A stretch of 64,000 nt of DNA from Mesorhizobium shangrilense (GCF_028826155.1 NZ_JAQGPN010000001.1:4589501-4653500), one strand, 5' to 3'; shown: positions 8,422 to 17,041, counted from the stretch's first letter. Numbers and translations: made by a program. The notes: a model not told the origin generated them from the letters alone.

Positions 8422-9255
8422 TTGGCGCACTTCGTCCGCACTCCCCTCACCCCCGCCCCCCGCCTCGCGCGCCGGACGTCCGGCACGTCGGTCGCCGACC
8501 GCATGGTGCCCGAGGAAACACCGATCGCCCTCTCCTATGCCGGCACCACCCACGCGGTGATGATGGCGACGCCTGCCGATTTCGAGGATTTTGCCCTGGG
8601 CTTCTCGCTCACCGAGGGCATCGTCTCCTCGCCGGACGAGATCGAGGCCGTCGAGGTCACCGACCAAGGCCCCGGGATCGACATCCAGATCCGCCTGAAG
8701 GACCAGGCGAATACGCGCTTCGAGGCGCGTCGCAGGCGGCTCGCAGGGCCTGTCGGCTGCGGCCTTTGCGGCATCGAGTCGATCGAGGAGGCGATGCGCA
8801 GCGTCGAAGCTGTCGGCGAGTCTCGGGTCACGCTCAGCCCCGCCGAGATCGCGCAAGCCGTCAGGCTTCTGGCGAAGCAGCAGCCGCTGCACGCGCAGAC
8901 CGGCGCGGTACACGCCGCCGGCTTCTACCTGCCTGGCAAAGGCATCGTCGCGGCGCGCGAGGACGTCGGGCGGCACAATGCGCTCGACAAGCTGGCCGGT
9001 GCGCTGGCGCGCGCGGGCATCGCCGGCGCGAGCGGCGCAGTGGTGGTGACCAGCCGCGTTTCCGTCGAAATAGTGCAGAAGACCGCCGCAATCGGCGCGT
9101 CATTGATCGTCGCCGTCTCCGCACCCACGGCGCTTGCGATCCGTACGGCAGAGGCCGCCGGGATGACGCTGGTGGCGCTGGTGCGCGGCGACGAGTTCGA
9201 CGTCTTCACCCACAAGGATCGCGTTTCCGACGGAGCCGAACGACATGTCGCATGA
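8422..9255 (+). CDS. fdsC: FdhD-family formate dehydrogenase accessory sulfurtransferase (FdsC)
   Basis: 277 residues starting at TTG two bases after the fdsA stop, with GGAG at 8413-8416. FdhD-type proteins bind the bis-MGD cofactor, transfer sulfur to it and help insert it into the catalytic subunit. The conserved CGLC pair is at Cys113 and Cys116 (GCGLCGIES), matching the CxxC sulfur-relay motif of E. coli FdhD. Also present are DEIEAVEV, HAAGFYLPGKG, AREDVGRHNALDKLAG and VVTSRVSVEIVQK. The gene could equally be named fdhD; fdsC is the usual name in this operon position. It overlaps fdsD by 11 bases. Confidence 0.94.
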   Translation: MAHFVRTPLTPAPRLARRTSGTSVADRMVPEETPIALSYAGTTHAVMMATPADFEDFALGFSLTEGIVSSPDEIEAVEVTDQGPGIDIQIRLKDQANTRFEARRRRLAGPVGCGLCGIESIEEAMRSVEAVGESRVTLSPAEIAQAVRLLAKQQPLHAQTGAVHAAGFYLPGKGIVAAREDVGRHNALDKLAGALARAGIAGASGAVVVTSRVSVEIVQKTAAIGASLIVAVSAPTALAIRTAEAAGMTLVALVRGDEFDVFTHKDRVSDGAERHVA

Positions 9256-9538
9256 CGAAACCCACGCCGCGGCGGGCGTCGCAAAGATCGTTCGCATGGC
9301 CAATCAGATCGGCATCTTCTTCGAGTCCAAGCCGCACGACGAGGGCGTGGCCGGTGTGGCCGAGCATATCAACAAGTTCTGGGAGCCGCGCATGCGTCGG
9401 CACTTCTTCGAGGTGATCGACACAGGCGGAGCCGGACTGCGGCCGCTCGTGCTGGAGGCGGCCGCGAAGGTGAGGCGGCCAAGCCAGCCGATGAGCCTGG
9501 CCGAGGTCGCGCACGTGGACGACGCACCGAGCGGCTAA
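9245..9538 (+). CDS. fdsD: NAD-dependent formate dehydrogenase, delta subunit
   Basis: 97 residues, the small FdsD protein that closes fdsGBACD operons. It is needed for active FdsABG in R. capsulatus and probably acts in cofactor insertion or assembly together with FdsC. Visible features are KIVRMANQIGIFFES, VAGVAEHINKFWEPRM and LRPLVLEAAAKVR, which are the conserved FdsD segments. There is no signal peptide or membrane segment. It starts inside the end of fdsC in another frame, which suggests coupled translation. It is followed by a hairpin at 9604-9623 and the end of the transcription unit. Confidence 0.93.
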   Translation: MSHDETHAAAGVAKIVRMANQIGIFFESKPHDEGVAGVAEHINKFWEPRMRRHFFEVIDTGGAGLRPLVLEAAAKVRRPSQPMSLAEVAHVDDAPSG

Positions 9539-9603
9539 GCGACGTGCATTCAGGCGCATGCAAGTCCGCCGCTCTATCTATCTCTGATCCGCATCTGTGC
9601 GAC

Positions 9604-9623
9604 GCCAGACGGTTCCGTCTGGC
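9604..9623 (+). terminator. Candidate terminator hairpin after fdsD
   Basis: Perfect 9-bp stem GCCAGACGG/CCGTCTGGC around TT, 66 bases after the fdsD stop. It lacks a clear T run, so it could be a weak intrinsic terminator or an mRNA 3' end stabiliser. The convergent gene ends at 9714. A degenerate C-rich repeat segment (about 9640-9690) lies between. Confidence 0.5.
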
Positions 9624-9713
9624 TGCAGTATGCTCTCGGCGGGGGCCGATACCCCCACCCCAATCCCGACCGCCCCTCCAAGGGCGAAATAAAGGGAGCG
9701 TATACGCGCTACC

Positions 9714-10283
9714 TCAGGCGGCGCGCGCCGGCTTCAGGGCGACAGTCCATTTGTGCAACTCGTCGAGCGCCAGCCGGGCGCCGCCGACGATCACGTCGGT
9801 GGGACGGAAGACGCCATCCTCTCCGACGTGCTGGCCCACCATCGGAACCGGGACGCCCTCCGGAATCGGCATCATCTTCACGCCGGTAAAGAGGAGCTTT
9901 GCGGCCTGAGCCGCACGCAGGCCGCCCGAAATGCCGCCGTAGCTGACGATGACGGCGGGTTTGTAGTGCCACTCCCGCGCAACGAACTGCACGGCGTTCA
10001 CCAGGGTTGCCGGCGGGAAAAAGTCATACTCGGGCATGACGAAGGCGAAAGCGTCCGCCGAGGCCACGCTGGCGGCCCATCGCTTCGTGTGCTCGTGCTC
10101 ATATTGTTGCATCGCAGGATGCTTCGGCTCGTCGAAAGCCGGGAGATTGAAATCGGCAAGATCGACGAGTTCCGGCGCGAACTTGCCGTGAGCGGAGGCG
10201 ACGCCGTTGAACCACTCGGCAACTTTGGGACCAACCCGTCCCGGACGCGTGCTGCAGATGATTGTATGAAGTTTCAACGTCAT
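9714..10283 (-). CDS. NADPH-dependent FMN reductase family protein
   Basis: 189 residues from the ATG at 10283, preceded by AAGGCGGA; an upstream in-frame start at 10340 would add 19 residues without family similarity. The N-terminal KLHTIICSTRPGRVGPKVAEW is the flavodoxin-like FMN phosphate loop, and MPEYDFFPPATLVNAVQFVA plus VIVSYGGISGGLRAAQ are the typical second half of PF03358 proteins. Such enzymes use NAD(P)H to reduce FMN, quinones or azo compounds; the substrate cannot be told here. It is convergent with the fds operon and probably monocistronic. Confidence 0.86.
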   Translation of the reverse strand: MTLKLHTIICSTRPGRVGPKVAEWFNGVASAHGKFAPELVDLADFNLPAFDEPKHPAMQQYEHEHTKRWAASVASADAFAFVMPEYDFFPPATLVNAVQFVAREWHYKPAVIVSYGGISGGLRAAQAAKLLFTGVKMMPIPEGVPVPMVGQHVGEDGVFRPTDVIVGGARLALDELHKWTVALKPARAA

Positions 10284-10379
10284 TTCCGCCTTATTGAAAT
10301 CAGATGATTTCTCATATCGAGCGGACAAGCCATGCATCAAGAAGGTACCTTGGAGTGTGTAGGTATCCTGGCGGTAACC

Positions 10380-11237
10380 TTACCCTGGGACAGCCTTCCT
10401 CCATCCGTCCCTGATGTGCCTGTATCCCTCGCGATACACGGCTTCCGGGCTCTCGGCGAAGTCTCGCCAGACCTTGGTCGCGGCGGCGAGGTCCTTGAGG
10501 CCGCGGCCAAAGGCCTCAATGGTCAGCCACCCGTCGTAGCCGCTCTTGCGGATTGTATTGAACGTCTCGTCCCAGGGAATGTTGCCGCGACCTGGAACGC
10601 CGCGGTCGTTCTCCGAGATGTGGATGTGGACGATGTTCGCGACATGCTTCGTATAGGCCTTGATCGGATCGGCCTCCTCGATGTTGGCGTGGAAGGTGTC
10701 GTACATCGCCTTGATGTTCGGATGGCCGATCTCGTCGATGTGCGCCGAGAGGTCGGCCATCGTGTTGACCAGATAGCACTCGAAGCGATTGAGCGCCTCC
10801 AGCCCCACCGTCACGCCGCGCTTTGCGGCATGGTCACCGATGGCTCGTTGCGATACGACGGAGCGCTTCTTCTCCGCGGCGGTGGGCCCCTGCCCCGAAA
10901 ACCGTCCGAGCGTGGAGTGCAGCGGTCCTGACAGGAACCTCGCGCCAAGCGCCTCCGAGCAGTCGAGGGCCCATTTCATGTAGGCGATGCCGTTGCGGCG
11001 CGCCGCGGCGTCGGGGGAGATGAGGTTCATCGCCGGGTCGCCCATGGCCGAAACGGCCGTGCGCTCCAGGCCGATCCGGTCCAGCATGTCGCCGAGCCGC
11101 CTGTAGTCATCGGGCTGACCTTCGAAAATCGGAATCTCGACGCCGTCGTAGCCCGTCGCCTTGAGATCCTTAAGCAACGCCTCGTGCTTCCTGCCGACGC
11201 TGGTCGTCCACAGGAACATGCAGAACCCGATTTTCAT
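10380..11237 (-). CDS. Sugar phosphate isomerase/epimerase (xylose isomerase-like TIM barrel)
   Basis: 285 residues from the ATG at 11237, with GGGAGG just upstream. It belongs to the AP-endonuclease-2/xylose-isomerase-like fold and looks closest to ketose 3-epimerases of the D-tagatose/D-psicose type. Metal ligands expected in this family are visible in order: Glu in VGLEALNRFE, Asp/His in MYDTFHANIEE, His in HIHISENDRGVPG, and Glu in LTIEAFG. The active-site loop ENDRGVPGRGNIPWDE is characteristic. No sugar transporter or kinase is adjacent, so the natural substrate is unknown. It probably acts on a free ketose or a sugar phosphate in the cytoplasm. Confidence 0.85.
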   Translation of the reverse strand: MKIGFCMFLWTTSVGRKHEALLKDLKATGYDGVEIPIFEGQPDDYRRLGDMLDRIGLERTAVSAMGDPAMNLISPDAAARRNGIAYMKWALDCSEALGARFLSGPLHSTLGRFSGQGPTAAEKKRSVVSQRAIGDHAAKRGVTVGLEALNRFECYLVNTMADLSAHIDEIGHPNIKAMYDTFHANIEEADPIKAYTKHVANIVHIHISENDRGVPGRGNIPWDETFNTIRKSGYDGWLTIEAFGRGLKDLAAATKVWRDFAESPEAVYREGYRHIRDGWRKAVPG

Positions 11238-11337
11238 GCGACCCTCCCCGCCATCTGGTCCTACCAGCTTGCAGGCTTTGGCCCGGCGCGCAAGCGCCAC
11301 TTCGCCGGGCCGCGCAAACCAGGCCGGACGCCACTGC

Positions 11338-11751
11338 CTATCGCAGGCTCATGACCACCGCCGCCACGACCATGAGCGCCGTCATCGTCACGGCGGCGAG
11401 CCATGGCGAGCGGACGCCCGTCGCCAACTGCACCTGCCGCGATCGGAAGGCGGCCGGCAGGCCGCAGCAAAGACCGGCAACGGCCAGTGCCCAGGCCGGC
11501 CACACGTGACCTATGCGGATCGACCCGTAAGCCGTCCACGCGATGACGATCGCCAGCGCGACATAGGCCCCCGCCATGGACTGATAGACGCCCTTCAGCA
11601 CCATGCGCAGCTTCGGCGTCAATGACACGCCATCCTGGGACATTGCGGCGGCGTGGTGTGGCGCGGGCACTGGGCCCAACCCGAATTTCACCGCCATGGC
11701 GAGCAGGCCCAGGACGACGATCCCGTACAGAGCCAATGCGATATTGATCAC
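11338..11751 (-). CDS. Small hypothetical integral membrane protein
   Basis: 137 residues with four probable membrane helices: about residues 4-24 (IALALYGIVVLGLLAMAVKF), 60-76 (AYVALAIVIAWTAYGS), 84-101 (PAWALAVAGLCCGLPAA) and 117-135 (PWLAAVTMTALMVVAAVVMS). The segment between the first two helices is polar and contains HHAAAMSQDGVSLTPKLR. I do not recognise a family. It lies between the aldehyde dehydrogenase gene and the epimerase gene on the same strand, about 59 bases downstream of the former, and may be the last gene of that transcription unit. Confidence 0.65.
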   Translation of the reverse strand: MINIALALYGIVVLGLLAMAVKFGLGPVPAPHHAAAMSQDGVSLTPKLRMVLKGVYQSMAGAYVALAIVIAWTAYGSIRIGHVWPAWALAVAGLCCGLPAAFRSRQVQLATGVRSPWLAAVTMTALMVVAAVVMSLR

Positions 11752-11810
11752 TCCGCCACCTCCCCGTGCCGCGTCAGATCATCGGGACCGCCCCTCGGCC
11801 ATCGTGTGCG

Positions 11811-13244
11811 TCAACCATGCGCCACCATGACATGGCGCACTGCAGTGTAGTCCTCCAGCGCATAGAGCGACATGTCCTTGCCGTAGCCGGACTGCTTCAG
11901 GCCGCCGTGGGGCATCTCGTTGCACAGCATGAAGTGGGTGTTGATCCAGGTGCAGCCGTACTGAAGGCGCGACGCAGTCGCCATGGCGCGCGACACGTCC
12001 TTCGTCCAAACCGAGGATGCGAGACCGTAGTCGCTGTCGTTCGCCCAGGCGACCGCGTCCTCGACGTCGGTGAAGCGGGTCACGGATACGACGGGGCCGA
12101 ACACCTCGCGCCGCACGATCTCGTCCTCCTGAAGAGCGCCCGCCACGACCGTCGGCTGGTAGAAGAAGCCGTTGCCCTCGCCCGGCTTTCCGCCGGTGGT
12201 GATCTCGATGTGCTTGAGCTCGGCAGCGCGCTCCACGAAGGAGGCGACCCGGTCGCGCTGCCGCTTCGAGATGAGCGGGCCGATCTCGTTTTCGGTATCG
12301 TCGGGCTGCGCATACTTGATCGTGGACACCGCGGCGGAAAGGTCGGCGACGAGTTTGTCGTAGACCTTCCTGCCCGCATAGACCCGGCAGGCGGCGGTGC
12401 AGTCCTGGCCGGCATTGTAGTAGCCGAAGGCCCGCAGCCCGGTCACCACCGCTTCGACGTCGGCGTCGTCGAAGACGATCACCGGCGCCTTGCCGCCCAG
12501 TTCCAGATGCGTGCGCTTCACCGACTTGGCGGCGGCCTGGAGCACCTTCTTGCCGGTGGCGATGTCGCCCGTGATCGAAATCATGCCGATCTTCGGATGA
12601 TTGATCAGCGCGTTGCCGACGCTCTCGCCGCGGCCGAGCACGATGTTGACGACGCCTTCCGGCAGGATGTCGGCGAGAAGCTTGCCCAGCTTGAGTGCCG
12701 TCAGCGGCGTCTGCTCCGATGGCTTGAAGACGACCGTGTTGCCGCCGCCTATGGCGGGCGCCAGCTTCCAGGCCATCATCATCAGCGGATAGTTCCACGG
12801 CGCGATGGAGGCGACGAGGCCGATCGCGTCGCGGCGGATCATCGAGGTGAAGCCCGGCAGGTACTCGCCCGCAATCGCGCCAGGCATGGTGCGGACCGCA
12901 CCGGCGAAGAAGCGGTAGCAGTCGACGATTGCAGGGATTTCGTCGTTGAGCACCGAATTGATCGGCTTGCCGCAGTTCAGCGCCTCGAGCGCGGCGAAGT
13001 CCTGGGCATTCCTCTCGATGGCGTCGGCGATCTGCAACAGATAGCCGGAGCGCTGCGCCGGCGTGGTGCGCGACCATGTGGCGAACGCCTTCTGGGCGGC
13101 GGCGACAGCTGCCTCGATCTGCGCCTGGCTCGCCTCCGGCAAGTTGAGGATGGTCTCGCCCGTCTTGGGATTGAGGATGGGCTCCTCGGTCTCGGTGCCG
13201 GCCTCGAACTTCGAGCCGATCAGCATTCCAGTGTCCATGGTCAT
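11811..13244 (-). CDS. patD: Gamma-aminobutyraldehyde dehydrogenase-like aldehyde dehydrogenase
   Basis: 477 residues. It belongs to the NAD(P)-dependent aldehyde dehydrogenase family and is predicted to oxidise 4-aminobutanal, from putrescine, to GABA. The catalytic glutamate lies in [13 protein letters not shown] and the catalytic cysteine in [12 protein letters not shown]; the cofactor-binding [12 protein letters not shown] and [11 protein letters not shown] are present. E. coli PatD (YdcW) is encoded last in ydcSTUVW, and here it follows a polyamine-type ABC transporter in the same order, which supports the choice of substrate. A betaine-aldehyde role cannot be excluded from sequence alone. 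A 27-bp inverted repeat lies between it and the upstream permease gene. Confidence 0.85.
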   Translation of the reverse strand: MTMDTGMLIGSKFEAGTETEEPILNPKTGETILNLPEASQAQIEAAVAAAQKAFATWSRTTPAQRSGYLLQIADAIERNAQDFAALEALNCGKPINSVLNDEIPAIVDCYRFFAGAVRTMPGAIAGEYLPGFTSMIRRDAIGLVASIAPWNYPLMMMAWKLAPAIGGGNTVVFKPSEQTPLTALKLGKLLADILPEGVVNIVLGRGESVGNALINHPKIGMISITGDIATGKKVLQAAAKSVKRTHLELGGKAPVIVFDDADVEAVVTGLRAFGYYNAGQDCTAACRVYAGRKVYDKLVADLSAAVSTIKYAQPDDTENEIGPLISKRQRDRVASFVERAAELKHIEITTGGKPGEGNGFFYQPTVVAGALQEDEIVRREVFGPVVSVTRFTDVEDAVAWANDSDYGLASSVWTKDVSRAMATASRLQYGCTWINTHFMLCNEMPHGGLKQSGYGKDMSLYALEDYTAVRHVMVAHG

Positions 13245-13271
13245 ACTCCCAATCGCATTTCGTTGAGGAGC

Positions 13272-13374
13272 GAGTAGGGAGTGGTGAGTAGTGAGTAGGC
13301 ACCGGATGGCGCGACAGCGCGCCTATCCCGGCTACCACCCGCCCGTTCTACTCACTACTCACCACTCCCTACTC
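13272..13374. repeat. Perfect 27-bp inverted repeat, 49-base loop
   Basis: The left arm at 13272-13298 starts GAGTAGGGAGTGGTGAGTAG; the right arm at 13348-13374 is its exact reverse complement. The arms are built from degenerate GAGTAG/GTGAGTAG units and differ from the G/C-rich palindromes elsewhere in the window. It fills most of the gap between the permease and aldehyde dehydrogenase genes. The transcript could form a very stable hairpin. Confidence 0.95.
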
Positions 13375-13383
13375 ACTCCCTGT

Positions 13384-14199
13384 TCATTTCCCCGCTCCGG
13401 CGATCTGGTCGCCGTCGCGGGTCAGGTAGTAGGCGGCGAGGATCGGCAGCAGGGTCACCAGCACCACGACCATCGCCACGACGTTGGTCACGGGCCGCTG
13501 GCGCGGCCGCACGAGTTCCTCGAGCATCCAGATCGGCAGCGTCTGCTGCTGGCCGGCGGTGAAGGTCGTCACGATGACCTCGTCGAAGCTCAGCGCGAAG
13601 GCGAGCATGCCGCCGGCAAGCAGCGCCGTGCCGATATTGGGCAGCACCACATAGCGGAAGGTCTGGAAGCCGTTGGCGCCGAGATCCATCGACGCCTCGA
13701 TCATCGAGCCCGAGGTACGGCGGAAGCGGGCGACGGCATTGTTGTAGACGACGACAACGCAGAAGGTCGCGTGACCGAGGATGATGGTCCAGGTCGAGAA
13801 CGGAATATCCATCAGCGAGAAGGCCGAGCGCAGCGAGATGCCGGTGATGATGCCCGGCAGCGCGATCGGCAGGATGACCAGAAGCGAGATCGTTTCCCGG
13901 CCGAAGAATTTTGAGCCGGACACGGCCGCGGCGCACAGAGTGCCGAGCACCAGTGCGATCGCCGTCGAAACCGCGGCCACCTGCACGGAGAGTTTTAGAG
14001 CCTCCCAGACGTCCGGCCTGTTCCACGTCACTGCGAACCACTCGGTGGTTAAGCCCGGCGGCGGCCATTGGTAGGTCTTCTCCTCCGTCGTGAAGGCGTA
14101 GACGAAGATCAGCAATATCGGCAGGTGCAGGAAGAGCAGACCGGCGCCGGCGGCTATTTTCAGGGTGAGCGGCGCGCGGTTGTTCGGGTCAGAGCGCAT
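13384..14199 (-). CDS. Polyamine-type ABC transporter permease (PotC/YdcV-like)
   Basis: 271 residues, an inner-membrane permease with about six helices, the first at about residues 13-35 ([17 protein letters not shown]). The cytoplasmic EAA loop that contacts the ATPase is visible around residues 160-180 ([22 protein letters not shown]). It matches the PotC/YdcV branch, which pairs with a PotB/YdcU-type partner. It is the second permease of the operon whose upstream genes encode the partner permease, ATPase and binding protein. A 31-bp inverted repeat separates it from the upstream permease gene, and a 27-bp inverted repeat from the gene after it. Confidence 0.92.
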   Translation of the reverse strand: MRSDPNNRAPLTLKIAAGAGLLFLHLPILLIFVYAFTTEEKTYQWPPPGLTTEWFAVTWNRPDVWEALKLSVQVAAVSTAIALVLGTLCAAAVSGSKFFGRETISLLVILPIALPGIITGISLRSAFSLMDIPFSTWTIILGHATFCVVVVYNNAVARFRRTSGSMIEASMDLGANGFQTFRYVVLPNIGTALLAGGMLAFALSFDEVIVTTFTAGQQQTLPIWMLEELVRPRQRPVTNVVAMVVVLVTLLPILAAYYLTRDGDQIAGAGK

Positions 14200-14231
14200 G
14201 GGATGCCCTCCATCCAGCCCGATTGGTCAGC

Positions 14232-14364
14232 TTACCCCCACCCCTTACCCCTCCCCACAAGGAGGAGGGGGGCGTCACCCTATCGCCCAGCAGCAAATGT
14301 GTGGTGAGCGCCGTCGTTGAAGTCTCCCCTCCCCCTTGTGGGGAGGGGTAAGGGGTGGGGGTAA
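14232..14364. repeat. Perfect 31-bp inverted repeat, 71-base loop, between permease genes
   Basis: The left arm at 14232-14262 begins TTACCCCCACCCCTTACCCC; the right arm at 14334-14364 is its exact reverse complement. Each arm carries the CCCCACCCCTTACCCCTCCCCACAAGG type of sequence also seen at 15750-15882. This gap of 176 bases holds no gene. The two loci are clearly related copies of one element. Confidence 0.95.
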
Positions 14365-14375
14365 ATTCAGAAAAC

Positions 14376-15347
14376 CTAAAGCGCATCGAAGGCCCCCATG
14401 CGTCTGGCGCCCCAGAGATAGAAGGCCATGATGACGATCGGCACGACCGTGAAGGCAGCGGCGAGCGGGATGTTTCCGGCGGTTCCCTGATGGGCATAGA
14501 CGGCCTGGCCGATGAACAGGCGCGAGGTGCCGACGATCTGCGGGATGATGTAGTCGCCAAGCGTCAGCGAGAAGGTGAAGATCGACCCGGCGACGATGCC
14601 CGGCAGCGCCAGCGGGAAGATCACGTTGGAGAAGGTCTGCCGCGGCGACGCGCCGAGATCGGACGACGCCTCGATGAGGTTGCCGGGCACGCGCTCGAGC
14701 GCTGCCTGGATCGGCAGGATCATGAACGGCAGCCAGACATAGACGAAGACGATGAAGGTGCCGGTGAACGAAACCGACAGCGAGTTGCCGCCGACGATGG
14801 GCAGCGACAGCCAGGCATCGAGCAGCCAGATCAGGTGCAGTTTGGCGAGCAGCCAGGTCAGGATGCCTTCCTTGGCCAGGATCAGCTTCCACGCATAGAC
14901 CTTGACCAGATAGCTCGACCACAGCGGCAGCATGATGCCGAGATAGAACAGGGCCTTCCATTTGCCGCGGGCATAGCGGGCGGCGAAATAGGCGATCGGG
15001 AAGGCGATCACTGCCGAGGCGAGCGTCACCATCGCCGCCATCGAGACCGTGCGCAGGATGATGTCGAGGTTCGACGGCAGCAGCAGCTCGCCGTAGGTCT
15101 TCAGCGTGAACTCGCGGTTGATGAGGCCGGAGTACTCGTCGATCGAGAAGAAGCTCTGCAAAAGCAGCGCCAGCAGCGAGCCGAGATAGACGATGCCCAG
15201 CCACAGCACCGGCGGCAGGAGCATCAGCATCAGGAGGAACTTCGGCCGCCGCCAGAAGAGGTCGGACAGCGCCCCGGCGATGCCGCCCTTGGCCGGCAGG
15301 ATAGCGGGTGCGGAGGCGTGATCGAGCGTGGCGGTCGCGGAGGTCAT
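14376..15347 (-). CDS. Polyamine-type ABC transporter permease (PotB/YdcU-like)
   Basis: 323 residues, an inner-membrane permease. A cytoplasmic N-terminus of about 35 residues precedes the first helix (FLLMLMLLPPVLWLGIVYLGSLLALLLQSFF), then a periplasmic loop with FSIDEYSGLINREFTLKTYGELL and five more helices. The EAA-like loop is LIEASSDLGASPRQTFSNVIFPLALPG near residue 230. It matches the PotB/YdcU branch of spermidine/putrescine permeases. Its start overlaps the stop of the upstream DUF559 gene by four bases, so translation of the two is probably coupled. Confidence 0.92.
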   Translation of the reverse strand: MTSATATLDHASAPAILPAKGGIAGALSDLFWRRPKFLLMLMLLPPVLWLGIVYLGSLLALLLQSFFSIDEYSGLINREFTLKTYGELLLPSNLDIILRTVSMAAMVTLASAVIAFPIAYFAARYARGKWKALFYLGIMLPLWSSYLVKVYAWKLILAKEGILTWLLAKLHLIWLLDAWLSLPIVGGNSLSVSFTGTFIVFVYVWLPFMILPIQAALERVPGNLIEASSDLGASPRQTFSNVIFPLALPGIVAGSIFTFSLTLGDYIIPQIVGTSRLFIGQAVYAHQGTAGNIPLAAAFTVVPIVIMAFYLWGARRMGAFDAL

Positions 15348-15718
15348 GATGAGCGTTCCATCAGGCCAAGCTCGCGCAGTATCTCTTCGATACAGCCGTC
15401 AAAGGCGTCCGATAGTTCCGCCGTGGTCAGCCGAACGACCTTGTAGCCTTGAGCGTTGAACCACTCGTCGCGTCGACGATCGCGGGCCTGCCGCTCAGGC
15501 AGGAAATGAAGGTCACCATCAACCTCGATGACCAACCTTTTCTCATGAACCACGAAGTCGGCGACATAGGGTCCGATCGGCGCCTGCCTGCGAACGTGCA
15601 GTCCATAGATGCGGCGAAACTCTTTCAGCTCCGACCCGAGCTTTCGTTCGCCTTCGGTCATATTTCGACGAAGTGTTCGAGCTCTCTTGATGGCCTCGGG
15701 TGCGATTGCGGTGGGCAT
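15344..15718 (-). CDS. DUF559 (Vsr/restriction-endonuclease-like fold) protein inserted in the transporter operon
   Basis: 124 residues. The sequence RARTLRRNMTEGERKLGSEL, then RRQAPIGPYVADFVVHEKRLVIEVDG, then HFLPERQARDRRRDEWFNAQGYKVVRLT is the DUF559 signature, related in fold to very-short-patch-repair and PD-(D/E)xK nucleases; the D..E.D residues in YVADFV and LVIEVDGD are the expected catalytic positions. Cellular function of the family is unknown. It lies between the ATPase and first permease genes of the polyamine operon, where E. coli ydcSTUVW has none, and is flanked upstream by a 39-bp inverted repeat. It overlaps the permease start by ATGA, so it is well integrated in the transcript. 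Confidence 0.9.
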   Translation of the reverse strand: MPTAIAPEAIKRARTLRRNMTEGERKLGSELKEFRRIYGLHVRRQAPIGPYVADFVVHEKRLVIEVDGDLHFLPERQARDRRRDEWFNAQGYKVVRLTTAELSDAFDGCIEEILRELGLMERSS

Positions 15719-15749
15719 CAGCAGAGCGTCCCCCAGTTGGAACCGCTTG

Positions 15750-15882
15750 TACCCCCACCCCTAACCCCTCCCCACAAGGGGGAGGGGGACAGATCGCCAA
15801 CTCGCGTATGCCCCCGCAGGCAAGCTCGGCGCTGAAGGGCGAATCCCCCTCCCCCTTGTGGGGAGGGGTTAGGGGTGGGGGT
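15750..15882. repeat. Perfect 39-bp inverted repeat, 55-base loop
   Basis: The left arm at 15750-15788 begins ACCCCCACCCCTAACCCCTC; the right arm at 15844-15882 is its exact reverse complement. It lies between the ATPase and DUF559 genes. It is the same family as the element at 14232-14364 and has the longest perfect arms found in this window. Confidence 0.95.
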
Positions 15883-15893
15883 CGGACAGAAAA

Positions 15894-16892
15894 TCACTTG
15901 TCCCCCTCCATCAAATGCAGCTGGTCGCGATTGAAGGTCAGCATGACGTGTGCGCCCTGTTCCGGCAGTTTGGCCCCGGCCGGAACGGTCGCATGCAGGC
16001 GCAGGCCGTCCGCGTCGAGCGCGAGGCGCGTGGCGGCGCCCAGATAGTGCATCGACAGGACGCGCGCCGGCACGCCGTCGCCGCCGGTCGTCGGCGCGAC
16101 ACGGATCTGCTCCGGCCGCAGGCTTCCCCAGCGGTTCTGGCCGGAGTAGCGCTGGACGAAATCAGGCGGCAGCACGTTGGAGGAGCCGACGAAGTCGGCG
16201 ACGAAACGGGTCTGCGGCTTCTGGTAGATTTCTTCCGGCGTGCCGATCTGCATGATCCTGCCGTCGTTGAAGACGGCGACGCGATCGGCCATGGACAGCG
16301 CCTCGCCCTGGTCGTGGGTGACGAAGACGAAGGTGATGCCCAGCGACTTCTGCAGGCTCTTCAGTTCCTCCTGCATCTGCTCGCGCAGCTTGAGGTCGAG
16401 CGCGCCGAGCGGTTCGTCGAGCAGCAGAACCTTAGGCTGGTTGACCAGCGCACGGGCAAGCGCGACGCGCTGGCGCTGGCCGCCGGACAACTGGCTGGGC
16501 TTGCGCGCGCCGTAGCCCGGCAGCTTCACGAGAGCGAGCGCGTCCTCCGCGGCGCGCCCGCGCTCGGCCTTGCCAACGCCCTTCACCATCAGCCCGTAGG
16601 CGACGTTGTCGAGCACGTTGAGGTGCGGGAAGAGGGCGTAGTCCTGGAACACCGTGTTCACGTTGCGCCGGTAGGGCGGAACCCCCTCCGCCCGCTCGCC
16701 AAAAATCTCGATGTGGCCGGCTGTCGGCTGCTCGAAGCCGGCGATGAGACGCAGGCAGGTCGTCTTGCCGGAACCCGAGGGACCGAGCATGGCGAAGAAC
16801 TCGCCGGGCCGGATGTCGAGGTCGACGACATCCACCGCGCGCACCTGGCCGAAGTGGCGCGATACCTTCTGGAATGAGACGGCTGGGATCAT
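15894..16892 (-). CDS. Polyamine-type ABC transporter ATP-binding protein (PotA/YdcT-like)
   Basis: 332 residues from the ATG at 16892 (MIPAVSFQKVSRHFGQV). The nucleotide-binding domain has Walker A GPSGSGKTT (about residues 38-46), the signature LSGGQRQRVALARAL and Walker B VLLLDEPLGALD followed by the H-loop VFVTHDQGEA. A C-terminal TOBE domain (about 250-332) ends MLTFNRDQLHLMEGDK. It powers import by the two permeases encoded downstream. It is separated from the upstream binding-protein gene by a palindromic repeat and from DUF559 by a 39-bp inverted repeat. An open frame continues upstream of this start but is non-coding in character. Confidence 0.93.
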   Translation of the reverse strand: MIPAVSFQKVSRHFGQVRAVDVVDLDIRPGEFFAMLGPSGSGKTTCLRLIAGFEQPTAGHIEIFGERAEGVPPYRRNVNTVFQDYALFPHLNVLDNVAYGLMVKGVGKAERGRAAEDALALVKLPGYGARKPSQLSGGQRQRVALARALVNQPKVLLLDEPLGALDLKLREQMQEELKSLQKSLGITFVFVTHDQGEALSMADRVAVFNDGRIMQIGTPEEIYQKPQTRFVADFVGSSNVLPPDFVQRYSGQNRWGSLRPEQIRVAPTTGGDGVPARVLSMHYLGAATRLALDADGLRLHATVPAGAKLPEQGAHVMLTFNRDQLHLMEGDK

Positions 16893-16926
16893 GGCTCTTC
16901 CGTATTCGCGCAAGCGTAGCCGCGCC

Positions 16927-17036
16927 CTACCTCCCTCTTTGGGAAGGTCGCGCCGAAGGCGCTGGAGGGGTAGCGCGGCCGCCTGAGCCAACCCCACCCC
17001 GACGCTTCGTGTCGACCCTCCCTCAGGGGGAGGGTA
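16927..17036. repeat. Diverged paired palindromic repeat between binding-protein and ATPase genes
   Basis: Two half-elements in opposite orientation: one with CTCCCTCTTTGGGAAGG, GCGCCGAAGGCGC and GGAGGGGTAG (about 16930-16972), the other with ACCCCACCCCGACGC, GTCGACCCTCC and CTCAGGGGGAGGG (about 16990-17035). The design, a short hairpin with a GAA or TTC loop next to a C/G-rich hairpin, is that of the 5350 element, but the sequence has diverged. Confidence 0.75.
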
Positions 17037-17041
17037 AACGC

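Noticed and set aside
11811..13244. Naming the aldehyde dehydrogenase BetB (betaine aldehyde dehydrogenase)
   Set aside because: The sequence allows it, but gene order equal to ydcSTUVW and no choline genes next to it favour the aminobutyraldehyde role.
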